Source of the DNA: Ascoidea rubescens DSM 1968
Lineage: Eukaryota; Ascomycota; Saccharomycetes; Ascoideales; Ascoideaceae
Direction: 5' to 3'
NCBI RefSeq assembly: GCF_001661345.1
Contig: NW_017962916.1
Coordinates: 976,461-1,040,460 of the forward strand
Length of the DNA stretch: 64,000 nt
This document shows positions 29,555 through 41,000 of this stretch, one piece after another. The first letter of the stretch is position 1. Every line of letters begins with the position of its first letter. The position numbers and the translations under genes were made by a program. The notes under the pieces are model-generated. The model searched no databases and had not been told where the DNA came from. It saw nothing but the letters and a program-made list of their open reading frames with translations.

Positions 29555-31114
29555 TTAAGATTCTAAACTTTTCTTTTTAATCAAATTATGGAAAAAATCA
29601 GTTAAAACCTCCTTTTGGGAATTCTTGCTAATTAAATGCGAATTGTTGATGAGAAGGCTATTATTAATTGAATGATTTGAATAGCTATTTTCTGGAAAAT
29701 TCTGAGAATTATTCAAATTTAAATTACTAAAAGAGGAGTTGATATTGGGAGCAGTTTTAAACGAATATTGAGTGGAGTTGTAATTTTGAGAAAGAAAGCT
29801 TTGCAAGGAGATATCATCTTTTTCGTCTTCTTGATTTTGATTATCAATATATAGATTGGGATTGTTAGTAGGATCATTTTCATTATTGGGATTAGGATAA
29901 AGATAAGGTTTATTATTGTCAATAATAGTATTATTTGAAAAAGAAATTAAAGGAATTTTGGATTCATAAAATTGAAATTGGTCATCTTCATTTGAATGGG
30001 GGCGAGTTCCGTTGAGATAATTATTAAATAAAGTTGTATAATTAGTGGAAAATGAGGAAATATCAAAATTTTCATTGATTGTTTTAATTCTATTCCAGGA
30101 ATCATAACCAGAAGGAATGAGTAGGTTTAGTTGATCTATTAAAATCAGTTTAATTAAAATGTTTATATTATTGTTATCATTTTCATCAGAGTTGTTTTTA
30201 TTATTGTCATTATTATCGATTATTAAATTTTTTTTGAATTTGAAGTTTAAAATTTGAGATAGTAAACTTAATAAGGGAAAATCAGATGAAGCATTTTTGT
30301 TATTTAATAGATTGATATTATTTATATTTGGTAAAAAAAGTAAAGAGGCAGCGTGCGATAATGCAATTGTCCTTAAAGATTGTTGAATAAAATCGTCAAA
30401 ATGAATATCGAGATTTTGATTATCAATTGAGTTTATTAGCAAAATTAATAAATGACAACCAAGACATATATCACATTCGCCTGTATTTAAAGGTAGGATA
30501 TTTGAGAAAGAATTCGAAATATAGTAGGAAGAATTTTTTTGAAAAGTTTTCTTCAAAAAGAGATTGTTTTGATTAAAGGTGCTTTGGTTATCGTTTTCTG
30601 CATTTTTGTCACTGAAAATCAGATATAAATTCTGCAAAATGTTTGTCAAGAATCTCAAAAAATATTTTGGCTGACTGTTATAATCCAATACTGGAATGAT
30701 TAATAAGTTTTCTGGCTCAATATTTTTGAAAAAAAGAGAGATTAAGTTAGAGTAAGAGGAAAAATTGTTGAAAGTGTCAACACTGTATTCGCTGTCTGAA
30801 CTGTAGCTGTTAGACGGAATTGTGTAGACGTTCAAGTGAGCCAATAGATCGCTGTTGTCATCAAAGTACTGAATGTAGGTGTATCCAAGGGAAAGATCGT
30901 TGGCAATTCTGTTGTGGAGAGAGGTATTTAAATGGCTCTTCTGGTAGCTGTCAGCATCGTAGCCAGCTTGGTAATACAAGCTCTGGATAATGGCGTTCTG
31001 ATCTGCCGCAGAACCCCCAATAAAGAGCACGTTTTTCTCTGCAGTAAAGGTTCTTTGGTTTGTGGAAGACGACACAGAGGCCAATAGCCTGGCCCAGGTT
31101 CCTTGTTGCGCCAT
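29555..31114 (-). CDS. DYN3: Dynein light intermediate chain Dyn3-like
   Basis: This accessory subunit of cytoplasmic dynein binds the heavy-chain tail. I chose the ATG at 31114 (MAQQGTWARLLASVSSSTNQ), giving 519 residues; the frame is open upstream but that part reads through a tRNA-like relic. The conserved start WARLLASV, then AEKNVLFIGGSAADQNAI, lines up with the P-loop region of light intermediate chains, but the loop lacks the GKT residues, so nucleotide binding is unlikely. LIPSGYDSWNRIKTINENF matches the later conserved block. The last 150 residues are Asn/Ser-rich. The dynein heavy chain is encoded in the same window. The gene is divergent from ASK1. Confidence 0.75.
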   Translation of the reverse strand: MAQQGTWARLLASVSSSTNQRTFTAEKNVLFIGGSAADQNAIIQSLYYQAGYDADSYQKSHLNTSLHNRIANDLSLGYTYIQYFDDNSDLLAHLNVYTIPSNSYSSDSEYSVDTFNNFSSYSNLISLFFKNIEPENLLIIPVLDYNSQPKYFLRFLTNILQNLYLIFSDKNAENDNQSTFNQNNLFLKKTFQKNSSYYISNSFSNILPLNTGECDICLGCHLLILLINSIDNQNLDIHFDDFIQQSLRTIALSHAASLLFLPNINNINLLNNKNASSDFPLLSLLSQILNFKFKKNLIIDNNDNNKNNSDENDNNNINILIKLILIDQLNLLIPSGYDSWNRIKTINENFDISSFSTNYTTLFNNYLNGTRPHSNEDDQFQFYESKIPLISFSNNTIIDNNKPYLYPNPNNENDPTNNPNLYIDNQNQEDEKDDISLQSFLSQNYNSTQYSFKTAPNINSSFSNLNLNNSQNFPENSYSNHSINNSLLINNSHLISKNSQKEVLTDFFHNLIKKKSLES

Positions 31115-31224
31115 TGAGCAGTGTGAAAGAAGCAGAAGCAGCCAAAACACTAATCCGGCACAAAAACAACCTCTACAACGCCTGATTATATCGCCGTCCC
31201 AATCGGGAAACCACAAAACAAAGT

Positions 31225-31295
31225 ACTTTTTCCAGGAATCGAACCTAGGTTTATCCATACAAAATGAAGTATGCTAACCACTGTACTAGGAGAGA
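31225..31295 (-). pseudogene. tRNA-like relic with good A and B boxes
   Basis: On the minus strand TAGTACAGTGG (31278-31288) fits the A box and GGTTCGATTCC the B box, at normal spacing. The T arm folds (CTAGG/CCTGG), and the anticodon arm CTTCA-TTTTGTA-TGGAT pairs at four of five positions with TTG (Gln) in the anticodon place. The acceptor stem does not pair: TCTCTCC faces AAAAAGT, with about three matches in seven, and the D stem has a mismatch. I read this as a decayed tRNA gene. It sits in the divergent promoter between DYN3 and ASK1. Confidence 0.5.
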
Positions 31296-31418
31296 AGTTA
31301 AAAATTCGCAGCTTCAGCGCCTAATTTTTACGCATGTTATCTTCTTTCTACTGGTTTTGCTTCTTCTTCTGCTTCTGCTGCTGCTTCTGCTGCTGCTTAT
31401 CCACACTGCTCTGCTGCC

Positions 31419-33464
31419 ATGTCCCACAAAAACCGCCCTCTGCTGCCTCTCGAACCCACCGCCAGCACAAAACGAGCCAAACGAAAAAGCATCTTTGCTC
31501 AGTTGAACTCGATTCAGTCCCAGTCTATCTCCAAAAACATCAATAACGTTAACAACATCGACGCAAATTCCAATGCCTCTAATCTCAATTCAGCACATCC
31601 TCAAAGCAACTACAATGAAATCAATAAAAACCACGCCAGAAAATTCTCTAATGCAAGCTCCAACGACACTGATATCAATTTATCCAAAACTATCAGACTA
31701 AATCAATTGAACGAAAAAATAAACAACCATTTGTCCAATATTGATCAGTCTTTAAATAGATCACTAAATATAATCAACAATAAATTCATTCCGATCTTGC
31801 TAGACTACAACAAGTCCTCAATTAACATCAATGACAATTTAATAGTTTTGAAATCTTTGTTCGAAAACAGCGTTAATTTTAACTATCACACTAATTCTCT
31901 AACTAATGATTATACTAACGATGACTCAAATGACATTTCCAACGATATTTTCAATGAAAATATAAATAATAATCTAAATAAAGACTTACAGAGCAATTCA
32001 TTTCAAAATATTAATAACGACCAATCATTAATTGATAATAACGATTCTTTATCTGGAAATAATCAAAATCAGCTTCAAAATCAATCACAGTTACATCCTC
32101 CCACTGCATCCAATTTACCCAATTTACTCATCGACTCAACTAATGAATCAAATTCCAATTCACAACTTCATTCAAATTCCAATTTAAATTTTCAAAATTA
32201 CTCTCAACCACAATCTCAATTCCTAAATAAATTTCTTAACGAATCAGAATCTGAATCTGAAGATACAAATATTATCAATAAAAGCCTCAATAGTATCACA
32301 AATATTCATAAAAATAAAGAAAATAATAATAATAATAATATCATTGACAATAACTTGACAATGCTGTCTTCTTCAGCAAGTTCGATGCCCCCATTAACCT
32401 CAAACTTTTCTTCTTATTTATCAATCTCAAATGACTTCATTAATAATGATATTTATAGTAAAACTAAAACCAAGAATAAACCCAATAATGATCAAAACCA
32501 AACAATTGATTATAATCACCAAATCAATGATTCTATTCAATCTTCAAAATCAAACTCCATCTTTTCTACAGACGTTCTACAAAAAATTGAAAAAATGAGA
32601 TCTTACTATAAAAATAATAATAACACTCAACATAATTCTTTGATCCCTTTAAGAACTCCTTTAAAACAGTCTCCGATATTATTAAAAAATCATAATCAAA
32701 TCGATTACAAAATATCCCCTTTAAAAATTAATTTGAATCTACCTGATTTTAATAATAATGATAATATCATTCTAAGTAACGAAGAAAAAAATGATCAAAA
32801 TGACAACCAAAATGATAACCAAAACGATAATTTTCCAAATAATCATTCCCCAAATAATAACTCTCCAAATAATAACTTATCCACTTCTCCTTTTAAAATT
32901 GTTTTAACTCCAAAAAGAAGTAAAATTTTCAGAAATCTATCCACTCCAAATTTAGCGCTAAATAGTAACAATAAAAATAATTTTGATAATTTAAGTACTG
33001 AATTAAGTATTTCTTCAAGCACAATGTCATTCGTCTCTCCAAGAAAACAAAATCAATTAAAATACTTGAAAAATTATAGATTTCCTAAAACCCCAGAAAA
33101 ACAGAAAAAGATTGACACTAACTTAGAATTATTACTAAAATCTCCCGATATACCAGAACCACAATTAAATACGTTAATTCAAAAAGATTTCATTTCAAAT
33201 TTACTAAAAAAAAAATCTTATGCTAATAATACTAATGGTAACATATTCAACGATTACAATAATAATACTAATAATTCACTATCAACAACTACGGCATCAA
33301 TTCCCTCTCCAAAATTGGATGATATAACTTTACAAATACTTAAAAGTAATAAAAAAAGAAAGGGTTTATCTGATGAAAATGTTGATAAAAACAAGATCCA
33401 AAAGAAAAGAAATACCACTCAAGTTGATTTCGACACTGACAATAATGATTACAAACATTCCTAA
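31419..33464 (+). CDS. ASK1: DASH/Dam1 complex subunit Ask1-like
   Basis: Ask1 is a subunit of the Dam1/DASH ring that couples kinetochores to microtubules. The 681-residue product starts at an ATG. Residues 88-150 match the Ask1 helical domain: LNEKINNHLSNIDQSLNRSL followed by NKFIPILLDYNKSS and SLFENSVNF. The rest is Asn/Ser-rich and disordered, with TP and SP sites (for example LRTPLKQSP, LTPKRSK, PKTPEKQ) that fit Cdk1 control. It is about twice the length of S. cerevisiae Ask1 (292), through low-complexity insertions. An in-frame CTG pair occurs near residue 8-9. Confidence 0.75.
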   Translation: MSHKNRPLLPLEPTASTKRAKRKSIFAQLNSIQSQSISKNINNVNNIDANSNASNLNSAHPQSNYNEINKNHARKFSNASSNDTDINLSKTIRLNQLNEKINNHLSNIDQSLNRSLNIINNKFIPILLDYNKSSININDNLIVLKSLFENSVNFNYHTNSLTNDYTNDDSNDISNDIFNENINNNLNKDLQSNSFQNINNDQSLIDNNDSLSGNNQNQLQNQSQLHPPTASNLPNLLIDSTNESNSNSQLHSNSNLNFQNYSQPQSQFLNKFLNESESESEDTNIINKSLNSITNIHKNKENNNNNNIIDNNLTMLSSSASSMPPLTSNFSSYLSISNDFINNDIYSKTKTKNKPNNDQNQTIDYNHQINDSIQSSKSNSIFSTDVLQKIEKMRSYYKNNNNTQHNSLIPLRTPLKQSPILLKNHNQIDYKISPLKINLNLPDFNNNDNIILSNEEKNDQNDNQNDNQNDNFPNNHSPNNNSPNNNLSTSPFKIVLTPKRSKIFRNLSTPNLALNSNNKNNFDNLSTELSISSSTMSFVSPRKQNQLKYLKNYRFPKTPEKQKKIDTNLELLLKSPDIPEPQLNTLIQKDFISNLLKKKSYANNTNGNIFNDYNNNTNNSLSTTTASIPSPKLDDITLQILKSNKKRKGLSDENVDKNKIQKKRNTTQVDFDTDNNDYKHS

Positions 33465-34617
33465 ATTTTTATATCTAAAAATAAATAATGCATATAATCC
33501 TCAAATCATTGAAGATTATAATAGATACCAAATTATCTATACTTTTATCAGTTGCATAATTTTATTTTCTTTTTGCTTTTCAATAATACTTTCAAGCTTC
33601 AACATCAAAAAAATTAAGATAACCATTTCCCTTATTTTCAATGGACATCTAAATTCTCAATTTTTTCTTTTTTTCAAATCAATATTAAAACACTGGATTT
33701 TATCAGATTAAAAAGAAGATTTTGATATTGTTCTCAAAATAGTGGTATTTTCAGGATGGAATATATTCCACTTTTGGTTTACTTGTTATTTGATGATTCC
33801 TTGCAAAAATTTTAAGAAAACGTAAATCTTTAAACTATTTTTTCTTAACATGTAGATAGTTATATTTATTAGAGCCATGATATTTCTATCGATTTTTTTA
33901 AATCAGCATTTAGTACAGATAGTATATTGAGTTTGTATAGCTGGATATAAAGTGGTTTGGTCTTGAAACCTAAGTTTAGTATTATCAGTTTTACAAAGGT
34001 TTGTCTTATTTGATTTATCTATGTTTTTATCCTGTTTTCATTTTGTTTTTACCTTGTTTTTACCTTGCCTTTATTTTGTTTACAAATTGGTTTTATCTAT
34101 TTCAATTCTTTTGAAATTATATAGAATTTCTATATACTAATTTTCATATATAAAACCCACAGATTTTTCTTTAATCTATTGAAAAAAAATCACCAAGCTA
34201 TTTTTAATTAATTACATATCTCTTATTCTAATCTATCTACTATAATCTATTGCTATTAATCCTCGGCTTATCTTTAATTATCCACCAATTACGCTATTTA
34301 TCCTATTATTAGTCTTGATTACTCATAAAATTTTATATTAAAACCTTTCCTTTACAAATAATCTTACAAACTCTATAAAACCCTTTCTTTTCTGAATAAT
34401 CCTAAAGCCCACAAATAGCTATGTGAGGACCAAATTAAAGTTTCTGTAACGATGACATGAAAAATGCATGTGACAGATACCAGAGAAATTTAAATGCAAT
34501 CAATTGATCAGTCCTTCATTCTAAATGATTATTTTTCTCAAAGCTTTAATACATTATCTTCATCGCATTACTTAAACACTGCTATAGAATAATTCAATTT
34601 TCTCACCACCAACCAAA
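33465..34617. other. AT-rich spacer, no gene seen
   Basis: A 1.15-kb stretch after ASK1. Short frames occur (for example 33373-33711) but they start inside ASK1 and have no supporting feature. No RNA gene or repeat was recognised. Confidence 0.5.
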
Positions 34618-36926
34618 ATGCAATCGCCAACCAAGATTAATCAAGCAATTGAAGTTGTGCAATCCCACTTAGACTTTCCTAGAGCAGATTTTAAAACTGT
34701 TATAAACAGAATCAATCAACGCTTCTGCAATAACCAATTAACGGAAAGCTCAATTACATCAGAAAACATAATTGCAAAACTTGAACAATTAAAATCAACC
34801 ATCCCTCCTTCAAATCCCATAAATACTAACACGTTAGAAGAAGCATTCAGCTCTAAGTTGGAAGTATATTAGTTAATAGATGGAAAATCAGCAGAAATTA
34901 TGTTATTTGCAAAGAAACTTGAAGAATACTCAAACCAATATTATATTAAGAAAGCTGCAGCTTTTCCCTACACAGTACCAGTTAATTCTAGCATAACTGG
35001 GAAAAGTAAGCTATCCTATGAGCTTCTTAAATACTTTAAATCTAGTTTGTTTTACTGCTACAGATCAGAAACATCCACAGGGTTTCCCAGGGCCCAATTT
35101 GCATTCGGCATCAATCAACTTATTAAAGAATGATATCCAGTCTTGTCCAGGGAGTTTTATGAAGAGGCCTGTGAATTTTACATTCTTATGACTGCTTTAT
35201 GTATTTCTTCATCTTCCCTCACAATTATTCCTCAGTTTTCCGAGTTTGAGACGGCTATTGTTGACGAGTTGGTAGGCAAGTGTATTGAATGTTTGATTCA
35301 TTATTTTATCAATCGCTTCAAAATTTATTTCTTGTTTAGCTGTGGGTCTTACCAAGAGCTAATCAGTGTTTTAAATCATAATGTAAAAAACCAGACGTAA
35401 CCTTTTGCAGGTTTATTACATTTAAATCAACTTTTAAAGAAATTACCAAAACAAGTTGTAGACTCAAATCGTCAATCTTTTCCAGAATACCTCTTAGTTT
35501 TTGATGAACCCGACGTGCTACTTAACAATTTCTTTTATGATGAAAAATTTCTAACTTCAACAAGTTTGTTTCGAACTTTCCGAGCTTCGTTGGTAAATAT
35601 CGGTCATGATATAAAAATATTCAGCATATTCCTTGGTGCAAACTCCAAAATTTTAGAATACACCCCACTGGCAGTTTCGGATCCATCGTTACTTGCAGTC
35701 TCTCAAAACAACTTGACCCTTTGTACCAAATACCATATATTTTCGATATCTTTAAAAACCGTTATAATTTCAGCTTGACTCCCAGAAGTGAGTACAAAAT
35801 TTGTACATTTGAGCGCCCCATGCGGTTTCATTATAAAACAACCATGAACTGTCCCTTTTCCAAAATAGTGTCCATTGCGTTGGAAATGTTGGTTGAAATA
35901 GAAGTAAATTCAAATGAAGTTATAAGAAGTAGGCTTGGATGTGACGAGCTTAATCAAAAGGCAGCAGCTTCTCAAATTCTAGCAATTCCAGTGCGCAGAC
36001 TCACGCAGCAAACTGATATTTTTATAAAAAGGCATATGGCGATTATTACCAATATTCCCAACAACCGTCAAGATATCACAGCAAAGTACCAACCCGAACC
36101 AGTTTTAGCAATTGCTGCACATAAATTTGCAGACCGTACTAGGAAGTTTTATCAAAAGCCGCTAGAAATTATATCTCTCCTTGATGCTGAACGATGCTGA
36201 TGAGATTGCTACCGAAATCTTAATTATAGAAACTCTAAAAAAGCTATGCCAAAAGAATGGTAGCTGGAACACTTATGAGATTATTGTCAAAAAGTTTTTA
36301 AAAGCATTATCAATAAACTCGAAACCTTTAGAAGATTCAATCCTTAATGGAATTCTTCATATTATTCAATTCGATCGTTTATATTGTTCATTGAGTTACA
36401 TCGAGCTTGAACACCACTTTAAACGAGGTTGTGGTTTGCTACTCAAACCGAACGAGAAAACTCTTGACTTGGTTTTACCTGTTTTTATAGTCTTTGAGAA
36501 CCTTTAGTTTTATTGGAATTCAAGTTAAAAATTGTCAAAATAAAGCTCCAAAAGAGGAAAACAAATTTTCTTCATAATTTTAAAAGTTATTGCTCATTTC
36601 ATCAGTTTTCCACTTTGCCATTGGGTCCTTGGCTAAATTTAAGAAACAGTTATAGCCCAGCATTTCTAATTGATTTCATCAATGAAAATATTAATGAAGG
36701 AAATTTACCCAAACATATATTAGTCTCAAAACCCCGGAAATATTCAACAATTGTAATCAACGGTTTTCGAAGCTTTAATATTGATAATGATCTTCTAGAT
36801 ACAATTAATGTTTATTTGAATAACAAAGAAATATCTAGACCCCCAACTATTGCCAAGGATATTTTAACAATGTTTCGACAAGCCGAAGAGGCCAGGGATC
36901 TTCCAGGAAAATGCAAATTTGATTAA
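34618..36926 (+). pseudogene. Broken P-loop NTPase-like gene of a fungal effector/conflict family
   Basis: A run of open pieces on the plus strand, in changing frames, forms the remains of one large gene of at least 2.3 kb. It opens with MQSPTKINQAIEVVQSHLDF. A weak P-loop-like GKSKLSYELLKYF and a Walker-B-like LLVFDEPDVLLNNF occur in the expected order, the latter followed by LFRTFRASL and IFSIFLGANSKIL. The pattern matches a large family of fungal hypothetical NTPases associated with Crinkler-like effectors and mobile DNA. It has about half a dozen breaks and is clearly not functional. The sequence still reads well between breaks, so decay looks fairly recent. No terminal repeats were found. 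Confidence 0.5.
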
Positions 36927-38041
36927 ATCGTTTTATGTTAATCTTTATACTTATTCTTACTGTTTATGGAGATTATAATAAATTTCCGATATATCTTTAT
37001 ATGATGTTTCTATTTTTTTCAAATTATAATCTTCTAAAATGTTTATTTCAAATTTCAGATAATAAAAATCATGTCATGAAATTAGGTTGAGGGATATTAT
37101 GAAAATCATGAAATTTATTATGAGTTTCTCTTAGGACTTTTAGTATAGTGATGAAGGTTGATGCTCTGAAGTAAAATGTAATGTCTTTGAGATCTCACTA
37201 TTTTGTTTGAAATGTCTGATAATTGGTTTAGAATGATTCAAGTAAATATATAGGACCAAATGTTTATTCATATAGAAACTAGTTAGTATTTTATGTATGA
37301 ATAATGATGATATTGCTGAACCTTCAATAAACATAATATCTAATAAGCTTCCATCTCCATTACGAGCCAAAGGTGAGGTTTCTCCATTAAATTAGGTGTT
37401 GCTGTTTCTATTGCTACTGCCACTTAATCAGCTCTCTCTACTTCCACAGCGCAATCTACTGCTGATGAAACTGTCCTGGTTGGTTTGTATAATCAAGATT
37501 TGAATGCTGCTAACTGGGTTATGGTTGGATGGTGTAATTTGGCTGGGTAATTACTTTACCATGTGCTGGTCTTGCTGCTGGTCTTTTGATGGTATTACCC
37601 TTAAGATGGGATAATGTCTACAACCTAGCCACTTAATTCTTTTTCGGTTCTTAATATTTTTATCATTTTTGGTTTTAATGTTCTGCTTCCAATGTTCTGC
37701 TTTCAATGTTCAGGTTTTATATTCTTTTTATTTTTATAACTGATACTTCTTCACTGGGTGAATGTGAAATATCATGACTCTATATTAAATCCAGCATAAA
37801 AAAATTAATTTATCGCTTTATTGTAAACAAAAAAGTCGATGTATTCAGAAATGATAGAATCTAATAATTGGAGCAATATATTAATTTGTAATATAATTAA
37901 AATATAATATTTGAAGACAAATAAGACATTTTTTGAGTATATGGAAAATATAATATACATTTAATATTGTTGGATATAATCAACTAGTGGTTTGATAGTA
38001 ACCTTGAACATTTACTTCTGTATCAATTTTGGAGTCTGTCT
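36927..38041. other. Spacer with a small coding-like relic
   Basis: Most of this 1.1 kb is AT-rich and empty. From about 37385 to 37640 on the plus strand, coding-like pieces appear: VAVSIATAT, SALSTSTAQSTADETVLVGL, then NAANWVMVGWCNLAG and, in another frame, LAAGLLMVLPLRWDNVYNLA. Base composition rises here. It looks like the remains of a membrane or secreted protein that I cannot identify. Confidence 0.4.
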
Positions 38042-41000
38042 TTAAAGTCCTTCGACCTTAGATACAGCGTTGGGCTGCTTTGAAGTTTCGAAATACTCAT
38101 CATTATCTTCATTTAGCCTCAATTGATGGATAGGAATTTCATTTACGGGACTTGAAACTTTCTGCGATTCAAATTTAAATCCATCAAGCTCTCCATTTTT
38201 TTTCAAGTTTTGAACTTCTTTATAAATTTCTTGTGGATTGAATAAATCTTTGTTGGCATCAGCACTATTGACTTCATAAGGTTTAGTTTTATTTTGAGTA
38301 ATTTGTTCCAGCTTTACTTCAGGCAGTAAATTTTTCTTTCTTTCATTTTCCTTCAAGCCTTCAGTATAAATCTCCCACCAATCTTTTCGTTTAGGTGCAA
38401 ACCATTTTTTCCAGGTTTTCTTATTATCATCCTTTGTCTTGTCAGCTTCCATTTGTCTTGCAGCCTCATCGAATTCTAATATCAACTTTCTTTGCCTTTC
38501 ACCTTGTTCAGCATCAGGTTCATCAATTTCAATGAACTCTTCACTGATCACAGACCATTCAAGCAATTTTAGTAGATGTGGCATCTGATTACGATACTCC
38601 ATATGACCGGTTACATGTTCGGTGCAATCAAAATTTTCTATTCCTTCAATATCCTCAATTGGAGATAAACCCACAACTCTTCTTAGACCGCCACTAGTTG
38701 CTCTAAATAAATAACCCAAAATCCAATCTTTTTTAGAGTATCCATTAATGAATTTGCCCGAAACAACTGATCTAGATAATCTTAATTGATCTTTATTAGA
38801 AACAAACGGAGAGCCGAATAAATAGACATTTTCAACAATGCCATAAGCCCCCTTTTTGGCCAATTCGATAAGACAAGAGTATATCATTCTTGCTCCTAAA
38901 GAAAACCCAACAAGAGTAATTGGTCTTGTTCCAAGATTTCGCGATATTAATGTGTCTGCAAGAATACGACCGGCTGACCATGCTCTGTCCAAAGAAACAT
39001 TCCATGGGTTATCAATGATATAACCTAGTTTAGATAATATCATCGGCCACTGAATAGCAGACATCAACGCAACAAGAAGAGTTGAGCCTAGGACTTGCTG
39101 GATTGTCTGAGTCAAAACTTCTGTTGCTAAAATATTAATTGTCTGGCCTGTTGAGGTCAACATATCAGGTTCCCAAAAAATAGAGTATAAATCACCCATT
39201 ACAGGATCAACAGTTGAAAACGGCAATCTAACATCATCCACGTTTGAGTTCATCCACCCACTAATTGTAACTATTAAATTAAATCTTTTATTATTATGTA
39301 AAGGCCGAAACTCAAAGGTTCTGACATTACCTGTTCTTCTCATCATACCAGTTGCTCCAATTTTGGCTCCAATACCAGTGCTTGCTGTGGTCACCAAAGC
39401 AGTTCCCACACCACCTGCTAAAAATGCTGATGTACCTGTAATACCTATTGTTGATAACCCAGCAGCAAGACCAGCACCAATCACTGGTGCCAATAAACCA
39501 CCAGACAATCCTAAAACGATCCCACCGCCTATCGTCGCTATTCCAATGTAAACCATCCTCTTCTTTTTGGCCATTTTTGCTCTGTAATTCATTATTTCTG
39601 TTTCATTCAAATTTTCCTCCTCATCGTCCTTTATCTCCAACGCATCTGTGATTCTTTTTTCAAACCGGTGAATTTCTAACCAAGGGATATTTAGTATTTC
39701 ACCGAATTTCATAAGCAAAGATCTGGACCTCGAATCATAAGTACCATCAGAAACAAGCAATAAAAAAAGATCACATATTACGGTCCAAGCAACATCAATT
39801 TGAAGAGTTTTTTGATTTTGTACATCATTAGGTTCGAGTATTCTCTCCCCATCATCAGTTTTCCCTTTCAGAGGCACTTTTTGCTTTTCGAATTCATTGG
39901 TGACACCTTTTTCCTTACTAGTGTCTTCTAGTTTATTTTCAAAATGAACTTCATTGTTGTCTTTAACTTGAACAATATCATTTACAGTCTTCAATTTATA
40001 ATTATCAAACTTTTCAGAATTGGATAGTGATTGAGTTTCTCCATTTTCATTATCATTGAACGGATTATCGACTTCTTTAACACTTTTTAAGCAGGTGCTT
40101 AAATCAGATATTTCAATTCTATGCGAGCTCAATTTCTGAACCATTGTTATTTCGTCTTCATTCAAATCTAAGTGTTGATACAAAATGTTCAATATTTTGT
40201 TTGACCAAATTCCCAAAAAGTTTTGAGCCTTAGATAGCTTTTTATTTGTCCTAAAACTACTCGAATTGAGTTTTGCCAATTCAGTAGCCATTTCTAAAGT
40301 GATTAAATTTACAATTGCAACATAAGCGAATTTCTCGTATTCTTTTAACATGTTTTTTGTGACGTTTAATTGATTAGAGGGTGATCTGATTAAGTAATTA
40401 TCATTATATTCATCACTTGATTCTTCATCAGAGCTATAGGCATTATTATGATCAGTGATATCATCTAAGTTATCCTTAGCACAATTACTATTGTTGGTTT
40501 CATTTTTTTTATCGTTTTTAGTTTTGTCTTTATCAGCTTCTTTATTTGCTTTTATTGAATCTAAATTTTTAGTATTCATTCGTTCGTTTTGCAAAATATT
40601 TAAATGTGCGTCGTTGACAAACAAAAAATCAGTTTTTGAGTCTGCTTTTGCATATGAGTAGGCCTGTTCTTCATCTGCTATTCTTGTATAACCTTGTAAT
40701 TTTTTATTATCAATGTAAATTTTTCTTTGCTCTTTTTGCTTCTGTTCTTCATTATTAGGATTACTAAAAATCTTATCAACTATTTTAATAGACGATTTGG
40801 AAACTGAACGAGTATGAGTGTTTGAATTGAGATTACCTCCTCCAATGTAATTGTTTTTGTGATTGATGCTGGTTATATTGTTCGATAGTAACTCTCCATT
40901 ATCATTATAATAATCAAAGTTGGTGGTGATGGTGGGCATTTCTTGCCATTCTCCCTCAAAGAAAAGACTATCGTTAACAGAATCATAATCAGAGAATTTT

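Noticed and set aside
29555-31258. A longer Dyn3 with 48 extra N-terminal residues
   Set aside because: The extension has no ATG at its start and reads through the tRNA-like relic; the ATG at 31114 starts just before the conserved block.
34400-34470. Possible C/D snoRNA (ATGA and TGAC-like boxes)
   Set aside because: Boxes are weak and out of place, and no terminal stem was seen.
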